A stretch of DNA of 39,689 bases from JANXVY01 sp034408685 (GTDB taxonomy: Bacteria > Pseudomonadota > Alphaproteobacteria > Rhizobiales > Hyphomicrobiaceae): assembly GCA_034408685.1 (NCBI GenBank), contig JAWXCP010000054.1, forward strand, positions 1 to 39,689, given 5' to 3'. Below the pieces are notes generated by a model. That model saw only the letters and a program-made list of their open reading frames with translations, made no database searches and was not told where the DNA came from. The translations under genes and the position numbers were made by a program. Shown piece after piece: positions 1-7,522 of this stretch; position 1 is the first letter of the stretch; each line of letters starts with the position of its first letter.

Positions 1-95
1 CTCAGCGCCGGAACCGAAACGTGACACCAGAACGAATGGCGAATAGTGTCAGGTATCAACCCGGTTCGATCTGTCAGGCATCATCGCGGTCGAAC

Positions 96-400
96 AGGGT
101 GACGCGCCGCGGAACCCGTGGAATACGGTTTCATTAGCGTACCGCCCCGGAGGGGCGGTGGGATGTAACCACGGGTGACGCGCAGCAGAACCCGAGGAAT
201 GCGGTTTCATTAGCGTGCCGCCCCGGAGGGGCGGTGGGATGTAGCCACGGGTGACGCGCAGCGGAACCCGAGGCTAAATCCACCAAGCGCGACATGCGCG
301 AACTTAATCGCCCCGGAGGGGCGGTGGGATGTAGCCACGGGTGACGCGCAGCGGAACCCGTGGAATGCGGTTTCTTTAGAGTGCCGCCACGGAGGGGCGG
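96..400. repeat. REP-like two-hairpin repeats, left array
   Basis: About three and a half copies of a composite palindromic repeat. Each unit has a short GC hairpin (7-bp stem ccgcccc/ggggcgg with a gga loop; copies at 142-158, 218-234, about 309-323 and a degenerate one at 384-400). After a tgggatgta linker comes a second hairpin with arms ccacgggt and acccgtgg around a 13-nt loop (best copy 335-363; others 169-197 and 245-273; a partial one near 96-121). Between units there is a recurrent tail containing gcggtttcattagcgt. The repeat count, the paired hairpins and the adjacent RAYT gene support REP/BIME-like elements. The first 95 bases show no feature I can name. Confidence 0.75.
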
Positions 401-424
401 CGGAATTGAGCGCGAATGCAGCGC

Positions 425-883
425 TCAATCGAAGACGTACTTTTCGTCAAACTCGATACGTTGATCGCGAAGAACGCGCAGCAGTTCGGACTTGAAGTCT
501 TCGGATTTGTGATGCTCGACTTGGGTTTGGATATACCGTTTGAGCGCATCCTCCTGAGACTTGCTGACCGAGAACACGCTGTAACCTTCCTGCCAGGCGA
601 ACGCGGCAAGCTCGGGGAACGTGTCGTGCAGCCACCTGCTCGATCCTGATTTCACTTTGCGCATCAGATCCGACACCGCGCAGTCGGGCCGCCACCGCAG
701 ATACATGTGGACATGGTCTTCAATACCGCCGATTTCATAAAGAACGCCTCTCTCGGCTCTAACGATACCGCCAATGTATGGATACAGGCGCTCCGCCACT
801 GGTGCTGAAATCCAGGGCTTACGGCCCTTCGTCGAGGTCACGACATGGAGGAGAAGTTGAGAATACGTTCCTGACATTGACAT
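425..883 (-). CDS. REP-associated tyrosine transposase (IS200/IS605 TnpA-like, RAYT)
   Basis: A 152-residue Y1-type single-strand DNA transposase domain protein. The HUH-type histidine pair is visible as DHVHMYL near residue 60. The probable catalytic tyrosine lies in RYIQTQVEHH near residues 115-124. The length is typical of TnpA/RAYT proteins. No tnpB partner is present. The ATG at 881-883 is preceded on its strand by GGCGAAGGA, a reasonable ribosome-binding site, and the first hairpin of the right-hand repeat array (889-903) lies directly against it. Both flanks carry matching palindromic repeats, in opposite orientation left and right, which favours a domesticated RAYT over a free IS200 element. 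RAYTs nick and rejoin REP hairpins as single strands; activity here is inferred. Confidence 0.85.
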   Translation of the reverse strand: MSMSGTYSQLLLHVVTSTKGRKPWISAPVAERLYPYIGGIVRAERGVLYEIGGIEDHVHMYLRWRPDCAVSDLMRKVKSGSSRWLHDTFPELAAFAWQEGYSVFSVSKSQEDALKRYIQTQVEHHKSEDFKSELLRVLRDQRIEFDEKYVFD

Positions 884-888
884 TCCTT

Positions 889-1120
889 CGCCCCTCCGGG
901 GCGATACCGTAGTGAGGGACCAGCCTACGGGTTTCGCTGCGCTCTACCCGTAGCTACACGCTTTTGGCCCCTCCGGGGCCGAGGTCTCCGTCCCTCCGAG
1001 CTGAAGTCTTTATAGCGGTTGGTTGCCTGTTTTTATTGGCGCGTATCGGCCGAAGTAAAAGTTTGGCTACGCTCTACCCGTAGCTACAAGCTTTTCGCCC
1101 CTCTGGGGCCGATGTCCAAG
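889..1120. repeat. REP-like two-hairpin repeats, right array (inverted)
   Basis: The same repeat family as on the left, in the opposite orientation. The short GC hairpin occurs at 889-903 (cgcccc/ggggcg), at 966-980 (ggcccc/ggggcc) and in degenerate form near 1097-1110. The longer hairpin has arms ctacgggt (925-932) and acccgtag (946-953) around a 13-nt loop containing cgctgcgc; a half copy is at 1074-1087. Relative to the left array one stem pair has changed on both arms (C-G to T-A), as expected for a conserved structure. From 1121 to 1359 there are only decayed pieces (gtccctctgggcc and similar) and no gene that I can support. Confidence 0.7.
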
Positions 1121-1359
1121 TCGAAGTTACCGGTCCCTCTGGGCCTAAGTCCCAATCGTCGTCACCGGGCGCTCACCCGTCGCAATCCTCGGCCGAGTCC
1201 TGATCGCAGTTACAGGCACCTCTAAAACGAAGACCCGGTCGCAGTGTCCGGGGCTAAGCCGATGTGCGAAGCCAAGGTTCACGCAAGGGTTATTTTACGT
1301 AGGCTTCGTTGCTGGCCTGTCCGACGTATATTGAGCTCGCGCGACGTCCCACCCCACCC

Positions 1360-2796
1360 TTACTCACAAATCTGCATACGGGTTCGGCGTTCGGCGAGGT
1401 CGATGTGAAAATGGTTGCGGTGGAACTTGTCGGACTCGGGGCCGAGCGTGGTCATGAAGCGCTTGCAAGCGGTGGTCTGCACCTCGCGCAGGAAGGCTGA
1501 TTTCGCCAACGCGAGTTTTTGGGCCTCCGGCGACCCGAGCGGGGAGATGGCTGGCGGCGGGATCGGAACGGCGCCGAAGCGGCGGAGCCCTGGTTTGGGC
1601 TGGACAGGGCCGAGTTGGGGCTGGGCGCCGCGCGGTTGCTGACCCGGTTGCTGGCCCAGTTGCTGACTCGGCGGCTGAATTGGGGCCTGCGGCTTGGCTC
1701 GCGCCTGACCCGGCGCCTCTGTCTTTTTTTGGGCCGGCGTCTGAGCCTGGAGCTGAGCCTGCAACTGGGCCTGAATGGGCACCTGCGTCTGCGGGCCGCC
1801 CAAACGGTTCGGCGCAATGCCGAAGTCGGATGGTTTTGCTGGGCCGCCAAGGCCCGTCCCGCCAATGTTGATATTCGGCTTTGGCAGACCTTCGACGATG
1901 GTTTGTGCCGCAGAGAGTGGGTTTGCACCAGCTGCTGGCGTTTTACCGCCAGCTCCAGCTTGAGCCTGCGCCTTCGCTGCCGCGTCAGCTTTGGCCGTTG
2001 CTTCAGCGAATTCCCGGGCCTTGCGCTCCTGATCGGCCTTGGCGGCGATCGCTGCGATCTCGACGCCGGTCAGGCCCCAGTCCTCCAGGAGATAAGCGGT
2101 CTGGCCCTTGGCCGATACGAAGCCGCGAATATCGAGCGCATTGGCTTTGCCGTGCTCACTCAGTTTGCCACCCTTGCGGCCGAACGCGTTACGGCACGAA
2201 TAGGAACTCATCGTTTCCATGCGGGCGACGGGATAGCCCAGATGCTTCTTGGCCAGGGGCTGGACGTCGATTTTGATCCAATCGTGGATAGCGGCGGCCA
2301 TGTCGCAATTGACCACGGCGGGTGGCGATAGCGCGACCTGCGGGGACTTGCCGACGCTGACCAGTTCCACGGGCGCGAGCGTGCCGCACTCGCCCTCTTC
2401 CACGGGCGCTTTGTAAATCACCACGACGTCGAGTTTGGCCAGAACGGTCGTGCAATGCGCTTTTGCGGCCTCGATCTCGGCTAGACGCGCGGCGGCAGCT
2501 TCGGCAGCGGCCCGCTCGGCTGGAGTTGGGGCTGGCGGTTGCTGTGATGCTGGTGCGACGGGTGATGCCGGTGCTGCAGCGGCTGCCGGGTTTGCCGCCG
2601 GGCTTGTCGGGGCTGCCTGCGATGGCGCTGCTTCAGCCGGGACGTTGCGCTGTTTGGCGTGTGCTGGCGCGGCGCTTCCGATGGCGATGCCGCCTGCGGC
2701 AATCAAGGCCGCCATGATTGCCTGTTGCAATGTCGAAGCGCTGATTTGGGCTGGCCATGCGGATCGCGCGGTCTGCAGCAGCTTGAAATCGTTCAC
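1360..2796 (-). CDS. Extensin-like C-terminal domain (M15-fold) protein with large internal low-complexity insert
   Basis: 478 residues, probably exported. A hydrophobic segment (about residues 25-47, ending PAHA) looks like a signal peptide and is followed by an Ala/Pro-rich linker and a helical region. The Extensin-like_C domain starts near residue 160 (NCDMAAAI). It carries SYSCRN at 199 and SEHGKANALDI at 213-223, with His215 and Asp222 as likely zinc ligands, and ends with HRNHFHIDL (459-467). This pattern resembles D,D-carboxypeptidase/VanY-type M15 enzymes, so a role in cell-wall peptide cleavage is likely but unproven. Residues of about 241-434, between the two halves of the domain, are a Gln/Pro/Ala-rich insert. 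The start is GTG with GAGGA 9 nt upstream. It is divergent from the HIBYL-CoA hydrolase gene. Confidence 0.8.
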   Translation of the reverse strand: MNDFKLLQTARSAWPAQISASTLQQAIMAALIAAGGIAIGSAAPAHAKQRNVPAEAAPSQAAPTSPAANPAAAAAPASPVAPASQQPPAPTPAERAAAEAAAARLAEIEAAKAHCTTVLAKLDVVVIYKAPVEEGECGTLAPVELVSVGKSPQVALSPPAVVNCDMAAAIHDWIKIDVQPLAKKHLGYPVARMETMSSYSCRNAFGRKGGKLSEHGKANALDIRGFVSAKGQTAYLLEDWGLTGVEIAAIAAKADQERKAREFAEATAKADAAAKAQAQAGAGGKTPAAGANPLSAAQTIVEGLPKPNINIGGTGLGGPAKPSDFGIAPNRLGGPQTQVPIQAQLQAQLQAQTPAQKKTEAPGQARAKPQAPIQPPSQQLGQQPGQQPRGAQPQLGPVQPKPGLRRFGAVPIPPPAISPLGSPEAQKLALAKSAFLREVQTTACKRFMTTLGPESDKFHRNHFHIDLAERRTRMQICE

Positions 2797-3032
2797 TCGG
2801 CGTCCTCAATTTCGATTTCGGCAACGAATCACTCGCCGCGATTTTGATCTGTACTTGGCGGCCGCCTAGCCACGACGCTGCAGCAAAGCCTGATGCACGT
2901 TCGACGTGTGGCGCGATGACCACGCTGACACAACGCGTTTCGCCCGAACATGATCGAACGCCGCGGTTGAAGCCACCGGCGCACGAGCGTAGGCAACAGG
3001 TCTCTTACCGTGGACAGCATGGGGGCAATTCG

Positions 3033-4136
3033 ATGGCAGATAGCGCCGATGGAGCCGTCGCGCCGTCGATCCGGGAGGAAAGATGTGGGGCGTGTCATGT
3101 TTTCACCATCGACCGGGGTGGGGCACTAAACGCGCTCGATGCCGGGATGATCGCGACCCTTGCCGCGAGCTATCCCAAGCTGGCGCGCGACTCGAACCTC
3201 TATGCCGTGCTGATAAAGTCGGCTGACCCCAAGGCGTTCAGCGCTGGCGGCGACGTCCGGGCGCTGATCGCACTGGCGCGGCGCGACCCTGCTGCGGCGC
3301 GGGCATGGCTCAAAGCGGAGTACGCGTTCAATTGGTTGACCGAGTGTTTTTCAAAGCCGTCGGTCGCGCTCATCGACGGCCTGGTCATGGGCTCGGGCGT
3401 CGGCATTTCCGCCTATGCCACACATCGTGTGGGCGGGCCGAAATACAAATTTGCGATGCCGGAGACGGCCATCGGGTTGTTTCCCGATGTCGGCATGGCG
3501 CATGCGCTCGCGCGGATGCCGAACCAAATCGGGCTCTATCTCGGACTGACGGGATTGCCGATCGGCCGCGCCGACGCGTTTGCGCTCGGGCTTCTCACGC
3601 ATTGCATCGAAGCTGAACATTACTCAACCATCGAAGCGGGTCTTGCCGATGCGCAGACCGTTGACCCGCTGCTCGACAAGCTGCACCGCGATCCGGGCCC
3701 GGGCGGCGAACTCTCAACGCGTGCCGTGTCGATTGCCGATTGGTTCGCGTCGACGTCGGTCGCGGGTATTCTAGCGGCGCTCGGTGCGGACGCGGACGCG
3801 GGAGATGAATTCGCCCGGGCAACGCGCGATACGTTGCGAACCCGCTCGCCGTTGGCGCTAGCCGTCACGCTGCGCCACATCCGCGATGCGGCGGGACTGG
3901 ATTTGCGGCAAACGCTTCAGGTCGATTACCGGCTGGCATCGCGGTTCCTCGGATCGCACGATTTCCCCGAAGGCGTGCGGGCCGCGCTGATCGATAAGGA
4001 TCACACACCGCAATGGCGGCCAGCGTCGATCGCCGACGTCACCGACGATATGCTCGACGATCTCTTCGCGCCGCTTCCGGCGGGCGATGAACTCATTCTG
4101 CCGCTGCGCCAGGAAATGCAGGCGATGCGGGTCTGA
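3033..4136 (+). CDS. 3-hydroxyisobutyryl-CoA hydrolase (enoyl-CoA hydratase/isomerase family)
   Basis: 367 residues of the ECH_2/HIBYL-CoA hydrolase type. It should hydrolyse 3-hydroxyisobutyryl-CoA to the free acid in valine degradation. The oxyanion-hole segments are FSAGGDV (69-75) and MGSGVG (119-124). The catalytic acid pair is in MPETAIGLFPDVG (Glu144 and Asp152, eight apart as in human HIBCH). The C-terminal half (RFLGSHDFPEGVRAALIDKD) is the extension that separates these enzymes from ordinary crotonases. The open frame extends further upstream, but the ATG at 3033 has GGGGGC 7 nt before it and begins just ahead of conserved sequence. No other valine-pathway gene is in the window. A short-chain enoyl-CoA hydratase is the less likely alternative. 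Confidence 0.88.
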   Translation: MADSADGAVAPSIREERCGACHVFTIDRGGALNALDAGMIATLAASYPKLARDSNLYAVLIKSADPKAFSAGGDVRALIALARRDPAAARAWLKAEYAFNWLTECFSKPSVALIDGLVMGSGVGISAYATHRVGGPKYKFAMPETAIGLFPDVGMAHALARMPNQIGLYLGLTGLPIGRADAFALGLLTHCIEAEHYSTIEAGLADAQTVDPLLDKLHRDPGPGGELSTRAVSIADWFASTSVAGILAALGADADAGDEFARATRDTLRTRSPLALAVTLRHIRDAAGLDLRQTLQVDYRLASRFLGSHDFPEGVRAALIDKDHTPQWRPASIADVTDDMLDDLFAPLPAGDELILPLRQEMQAMRV

Positions 4137-4314
4137 GTGCCCGGCATCTTGCCGCTTCATGCGCAGGGTTAACCGTTTTTCGGCTTGCGGGCGGCGGAAT
4201 ACACCGATAAACACGGCGCTTCCGCGCAATACCGCGATGGAACCCGCACGGCACCCTTGGAGGCCGGATGGCGGGCATTGGGCGTTTGTCGCGCCCGCAA
4301 CGAACGAGGACGTC

Positions 4315-5043
4315 ATGGCCCAGCAGCTTGTGCTCAAGGCCGCGTCGCGAAACCGTGCCGGCAAGGGGGCCGCACGGGCAGCGCGTCGCGAAGGAAAAAT
4401 TCCAGCCGTTATCTACGGCGACGGCCAGACCCCGGCCATTATCGATCTCGACTATAACGACCTGTGGAAGCAATACATCAAGGGCCACTTCACCTCGACG
4501 GTGGTTAACCTCGATGTCGGCGGGGCCTCGAACCTCGTCATTCCACGCGATATTCAACTCGACCCGATCAGCGATCGGCCGGTCCATGTTGATTTCCAAC
4601 GCGTTGGCCGTGATGGCCGCATCCGCGTCGATGTCGCCGTCAAGTTCGTCAACGAATTGCTGTCGCCGGGTCTGAAGCGCGGTGGTGTCCTCAACATCGT
4701 GCGCCACGACATCGAGGTCAGCTGCCCGTACGACAAGATCCCGGCTTTCTTCGAGATCGACCTCACCGGCGTCGAGATCGGCCGGTCGATCCACGTTTCG
4801 GCTGTCACCATGCCCGAAGGCGTTCACCCCGTGATCCAGAATCGCGATTTCACCATCGCGACTGTGGCTGGTACCGGGGTCAAGGACGAGGCACCCGCAG
4901 CTGCTGCGGCCGCGGCGCCTGCTGGTGCCAAGGGCGCCCCGGCTAAGGGTGCTCCGGCTGCCAAGGCGGCTGCACCTGCTGCCGGCAAGGCGGCTCCTGC
5001 TGGCAAGGCGGCTCCGGCAGCGCCGGCGGCCAAGAAGAAGTAA
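4315..5043 (+). CDS. rplY: 50S ribosomal protein L25 (CTC form)
   Basis: 242 residues. The N-terminal L25 domain (KAASRNRAGKGAARAARREG, then IPAVIYG) binds 5S rRNA. The C-terminal TL5/CTC beta domain (about residues 100-185) contains HVDFQRV and VKFVNE. The last 55 or so residues are an Ala/Pro/Gly/Lys tail with repeated PAGKAAPA-type units ending KKK, common in alphaproteobacterial L25. The ATG at 4315 has GAGGA 6 nt upstream; the longer open frame before it lacks family similarity. An intrinsic terminator follows at 5130-5161, and pth comes next. Confidence 0.95.
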   Translation: MAQQLVLKAASRNRAGKGAARAARREGKIPAVIYGDGQTPAIIDLDYNDLWKQYIKGHFTSTVVNLDVGGASNLVIPRDIQLDPISDRPVHVDFQRVGRDGRIRVDVAVKFVNELLSPGLKRGGVLNIVRHDIEVSCPYDKIPAFFEIDLTGVEIGRSIHVSAVTMPEGVHPVIQNRDFTIATVAGTGVKDEAPAAAAAAAPAGAKGAPAKGAPAAKAAAPAAGKAAPAGKAAPAAPAAKKK

Positions 5044-5100
5044 CTTCGCCGAGCCCGGCTTGGTGGCCGGGGTTCAGCGGCCTAAGTTGTCGGCCTAGGT

Positions 5101-5129
5101 TTGGTTTTGCCATATCGAGTTGGTATATC
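5101..5129 (+). promoter_or_regulatory. Candidate sigma70-type promoter for pth
   Basis: TTGGTT (5101-5106) and TATATC (5124-5129) are separated by exactly 17 bp. A start about 7 nt downstream would fall inside the left arm of the terminator hairpin, so transcripts from here would lack the full hairpin. Assigned by eye. Confidence 0.35.
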
Positions 5130-5161
5130 GGGCCAGCGGGACATCTCGCTGGCCCTTTTTT
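5130..5161 (+). terminator. Rho-independent terminator after rplY
   Basis: A perfect 9-bp stem (gggccagcg at 5130-5138, cgctggccc at 5147-5155) with an 8-nt loop, followed at once by six T residues. It lies 87 nt after the rplY stop and only 18 nt before the pth start. Confidence 0.9.
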
Positions 5162-5179
5162 AACCGGGACGTGGTGTCG

Positions 5180-5929
5180 ATGAAGCTCATTGTCGGCCTT
5201 GGCAATCCGGGCGCGCAGTATCGTGGTCATCGCCACAACATAGGGTTCATGGCGCTCGACCGCATCGCCGAGCAGCAGCGGCTGTCGCCGTGGCGGAAAC
5301 GGTTCCAGGGTCTCGCCAGTGACGGCGACATCGGCGGCGCGAAGGTGCTGCTGCTCAAGCCCGAAACATTCATGAACGAGAGCGGGCGCGCGGTCGGCGA
5401 GGCCATGCGGTTCTTGAAGATCGCTCCCGAACACGTCATCGTCCTCCACGACGAACTCGACCTGGATCCCGGCCGCGTCAAAGTCAAACTGGGCGGCGGC
5501 AACGCTGGCCACAACGGCTTGCGCTCGATCTCGGCCCATATCGGCAATGATTATCCGCGCGTGCGGCTCGGCATCGGCCACCCCGGCCACAAGGATCTCG
5601 TATCTGGTTACGTGCTTCACGATTTTGCCAAGGCCGACGCTGAGTGGCTCGGCCCGCTGTTCGACGCGATCGCCGATGCCGTGCCAGCGCTGATCGGCGG
5701 CAAGCCTGACGCTTTTTCGTCCGAGATTGCGCGTGCCACGGGACGCGAACCGCCGCCACAACCAAAGCAAAAGCAAAAGACCGAGCCTGCATCGGAACAA
5801 GGGGTGACGAGCGAGCCTCTCGCGCCAAAAACGCGCCACCCCGCCGGGGAGGGACAATCCAAGCGACAAACGGCGCTAGCCGAAAACCTCAAGCGGTTTC
5901 TCGCCAAGAAAGGCGGGGAGCCATCGTGA
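5180..5929 (+). CDS. pth: Peptidyl-tRNA hydrolase
   Basis: 249 residues. Pth releases peptides from peptidyl-tRNA that has dropped off the ribosome. The active-site residues are all present: Asn9 (GLGNPG), His19 (HRHNIGF), Asn66 (TFMNESG), Asp91 (LHDELDL) and Asn112 (NAGHNGL). The core ends near residue 188. The remaining 60 or so residues form a charged Pro/Lys/Gln-rich tail that bacterial Pth does not need for catalysis, although alphaproteobacterial forms often have one. The ATG at 5180 starts exactly at the conserved MKLIVGLGNPG; the longer frame upstream runs through the terminator and is not used. Its usual downstream neighbour ychF is displaced to 8108 by two toxin-antitoxin modules. 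Confidence 0.95.
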   Translation: MKLIVGLGNPGAQYRGHRHNIGFMALDRIAEQQRLSPWRKRFQGLASDGDIGGAKVLLLKPETFMNESGRAVGEAMRFLKIAPEHVIVLHDELDLDPGRVKVKLGGGNAGHNGLRSISAHIGNDYPRVRLGIGHPGHKDLVSGYVLHDFAKADAEWLGPLFDAIADAVPALIGGKPDAFSSEIARATGREPPPQPKQKQKTEPASEQGVTSEPLAPKTRHPAGEGQSKRQTALAENLKRFLAKKGGEPS

Positions 5930-6005
5930 GAATTCCGAGGGCAATGCGGGTAAGCCCGGGTCAGAGCCGAGGATAATGAGGGAATACCGGCGAGGCATAT
6001 AGACG

Positions 6006-6034
6006 TTGACACGATTTTCGTGTTGCACTAATTT
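6006..6034 (+). promoter_or_regulatory. Promoter of the VapBC-like operon
   Basis: A perfect TTGACA (6006-6011), a 17-bp spacer and TAATTT (6029-6034), 33 nt before the antitoxin ATG. The -10 element is weak against consensus, but the spacing and -35 are ideal. Confidence 0.5.
6009..6023. promoter_or_regulatory. Inverted-repeat operator in the TA promoter
   Basis: The arms acacga (6009-6014) and tcgtgt (6018-6023) are exact reverse complements around a 3-nt spacer, and lie between the -35 and -10 elements. A further tttcgtg half-site is at 6032-6038, 16 bp on. This is the expected layout for autorepression by a ribbon-helix-helix antitoxin. Confidence 0.5.
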
Positions 6035-6066
6035 CGTGGCATGTCCACTCACCGGAATTGTCGTCG

Positions 6067-6426
6067 ATGAAAAATGTCACCATCACTTTGCGCGACGACA
6101 TCGCCGATTGGCTGCGGGTGGAGGCGGCGAAGGCCGACCTCAGCATGTCGGGATACGTTGCCGAAATGCTCGAAGCCCGCATGGGCCGTGGCCAGGAGCA
6201 GCTTGCCGCGCTAGAGACGTTCCTCAGCGGGGCCGGGTTTGCTGGCGTGGCCGTTGATCTGCCTAAGCGGGACGCGCTCTATGACCGGCCGGGTCTTCAT
6301 CGACACGAACATTCTGATTTACGCGCTCGACCCGTCCGATCCGTGGAAGCGTCAGGTGTCGGCGGATTTGGTGAGGCAGACGATCGCCAACCGTACACTC
6401 ACGCTGAGCCCTCAAAGCCTGAATGA
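6067..6426 (+). CDS. Ribbon-helix-helix (CopG/VapB-like) antitoxin with extended overlapping C-terminus
   Basis: 119 residues. The first 45 match the ribbon-helix-helix antitoxin pattern: a beta strand (MKNVTITL) followed by helices containing RDDIADWLRVEAAKADLSMSG. The family usually ends soon after the PKRDALYDR-type segment at residues 66-74. Here no stop occurs and the frame runs on inside the toxin gene for a 146-nt overlap (residues 73-119 out of frame with VapC). That tail is His/Arg/Pro-rich and unlike the rest, so it may be a read-on product of a lost stop codon. The ATG at 6067 has GGAA 9 nt upstream; a TTG at 6058 is the alternative start. Confidence 0.75.
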   Translation: MKNVTITLRDDIADWLRVEAAKADLSMSGYVAEMLEARMGRGQEQLAALETFLSGAGFAGVAVDLPKRDALYDRPGLHRHEHSDLRARPVRSVEASGVGGFGEADDRQPYTHAEPSKPE

Positions 6427-6727
6427 GACGTACCGGGTGCTCACCCAGCGAAAACGTCTGATGCCGACGGCGCAGGCGCGCGGGTACATCGCGACCCTCG
6501 CGCCGTGGGCCATAGCGCCGCTTGATGCTAAGACGACTGCGCGCGCGTTCGAGGTCGAGGACGAGACCGGCTATGCGTGGTGGGATAGCGTGATGCTGGC
6601 GTCGGCGCTGCTTGCCGAATGCCGCCTGTTCGTGTCCGAAGACCTATCCGACGGCCGCGATGTCTCCGGCATGCGGGTGGCGAGCCCCTTCACGGAGGGG
6701 TTTGCGAAGGTGGTAAGGGGGCGGTAG
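6281..6727 (+). CDS. vapC: VapC-family PIN-domain ribonuclease toxin
   Basis: 148 residues forming one PIN domain. The metal-binding acids are visible: Asp8 in FIDTNILIYALD, Glu in SLNETYRVL near residue 52, Asp in WWDSVMLASALL near residue 103, and Asp in FVSEDLSDGR near residue 123. VapC enzymes cut specific tRNA or rRNA; the target here cannot be read from sequence. The ATG at 6281 lies inside the antitoxin gene, with GGGAC about 10 nt upstream, and begins exactly at the conserved strand. The pair is convergent with the zeta-type module. Confidence 0.88.
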   Translation: MTGRVFIDTNILIYALDPSDPWKRQVSADLVRQTIANRTLTLSPQSLNETYRVLTQRKRLMPTAQARGYIATLAPWAIAPLDAKTTARAFEVEDETGYAWWDSVMLASALLAECRLFVSEDLSDGRDVSGMRVASPFTEGFAKVVRGR

Positions 6728-6770
6728 GTGAAGGTAGTCGAGTGGGCTGTCGGGCTTTCCGGCGTCCGCC

Positions 6771-7520
6771 TTACGCTTCGATCGGACAAACTAGGTCCAT
6801 CCATTCGGTGATAGCGGGTGGCGCACTTCCTGCCTTGTGTCTCAGATCGTACAATAGGTTAGTACCCAGCTGCGCGCGGCAAACTGTAAACGCCTGATCA
6901 ATATCGCGGCTATTGTCGGTAAAAATCACGGCGTCAGTAATAGTCGCCGCCTTGCGGATGGCGCGCTGTGTTCTTGGAAATCGAGCTACCAGACGTTCCG
7001 TGGGAACATTGTGTCCATGCTCAGCAAAACGGGTCTGCACCCGCAGAATTGAAAGGTCGGAGTTGGTGAGACCGACGAAAAACAAAAGCACGAAATAGCC
7101 CGCACTTTGCATATCCTTTATCAGGTCGAGTTTGGAATTGACGGTGCCGTCCGGGTGTTCCACCCAATGAGAGAAGACGGTCTCCATGGCGAAGGGCACC
7201 TTCATTAGCATGGCGTGTGCTACGAACGCCTGCACGCCCTGCTGCGCGACTTTCATCCAGTTCTGGTCATTGTCACGGAGCCGTTGAGCCCACGCAGCAA
7301 GATTGCCGTCGCTGTCAGGTTCAGGAAGCACAGAAAGCATCATTCGATCGGCATTAATCAACGGTATCTGTAGCTGTGGCGACAACCGTCTGCGCCACAA
7401 CGTTGATTTTCCCGAACCATTGTGCCCCGCAACGACGATGGCAAGAGGCTTGGCCGTGCTACGTTGGTCAGCGAGGATTAACGCGAGTGCCGACCCTAAT
7501 TTTGCGTCATTGCCAGACAC
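6771..7520 (-). CDS. Zeta-toxin-family P-loop kinase
   Basis: 249 residues. The Walker A motif is GHNGSGKST (32-40), followed by INAD (base/acceptor region), ETVFSHW, and the family block FVGLTNSDLSILRVQTRFAEHGHNVPTE (given in part), which carries the conserved Arg and His. The segment VIFTDNSRD also fits. Zeta kinases phosphorylate UDP-N-acetylglucosamine and block peptidoglycan synthesis; related chromosomal proteins are often untested. The GTG start is 2 nt after the stop of the upstream 121-residue gene and has only a weak ribosome-binding site, so translation is probably coupled. The visibly lower GC content than its flanks suggests transfer. Confidence 0.8.
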   Translation of the reverse strand: MSGNDAKLGSALALILADQRSTAKPLAIVVAGHNGSGKSTLWRRRLSPQLQIPLINADRMMLSVLPEPDSDGNLAAWAQRLRDNDQNWMKVAQQGVQAFVAHAMLMKVPFAMETVFSHWVEHPDGTVNSKLDLIKDMQSAGYFVLLFFVGLTNSDLSILRVQTRFAEHGHNVPTERLVARFPRTQRAIRKAATITDAVIFTDNSRDIDQAFTVCRAQLGTNLLYDLRHKAGSAPPAITEWMDLVCPIEA

Positions 7521-7522
7521 AA

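Noticed and set aside
96..400. Possible CRISPR array
   Set aside because: The repeats are palindromic, longer than the gaps between them, unevenly spaced and associated with a RAYT; there are no unique spacers and no cas genes.
1519..2331. 270-codon plus-strand frame opposite the extensin-like gene
   Set aside because: Leu/Arg-rich shadow of the Gln/Pro-rich insert.
2844..3032. N-terminal extension of the 3-hydroxyisobutyryl-CoA hydrolase
   Set aside because: The upstream part of the frame has no family similarity and the internal ATG at 3033 has a better ribosome-binding site.
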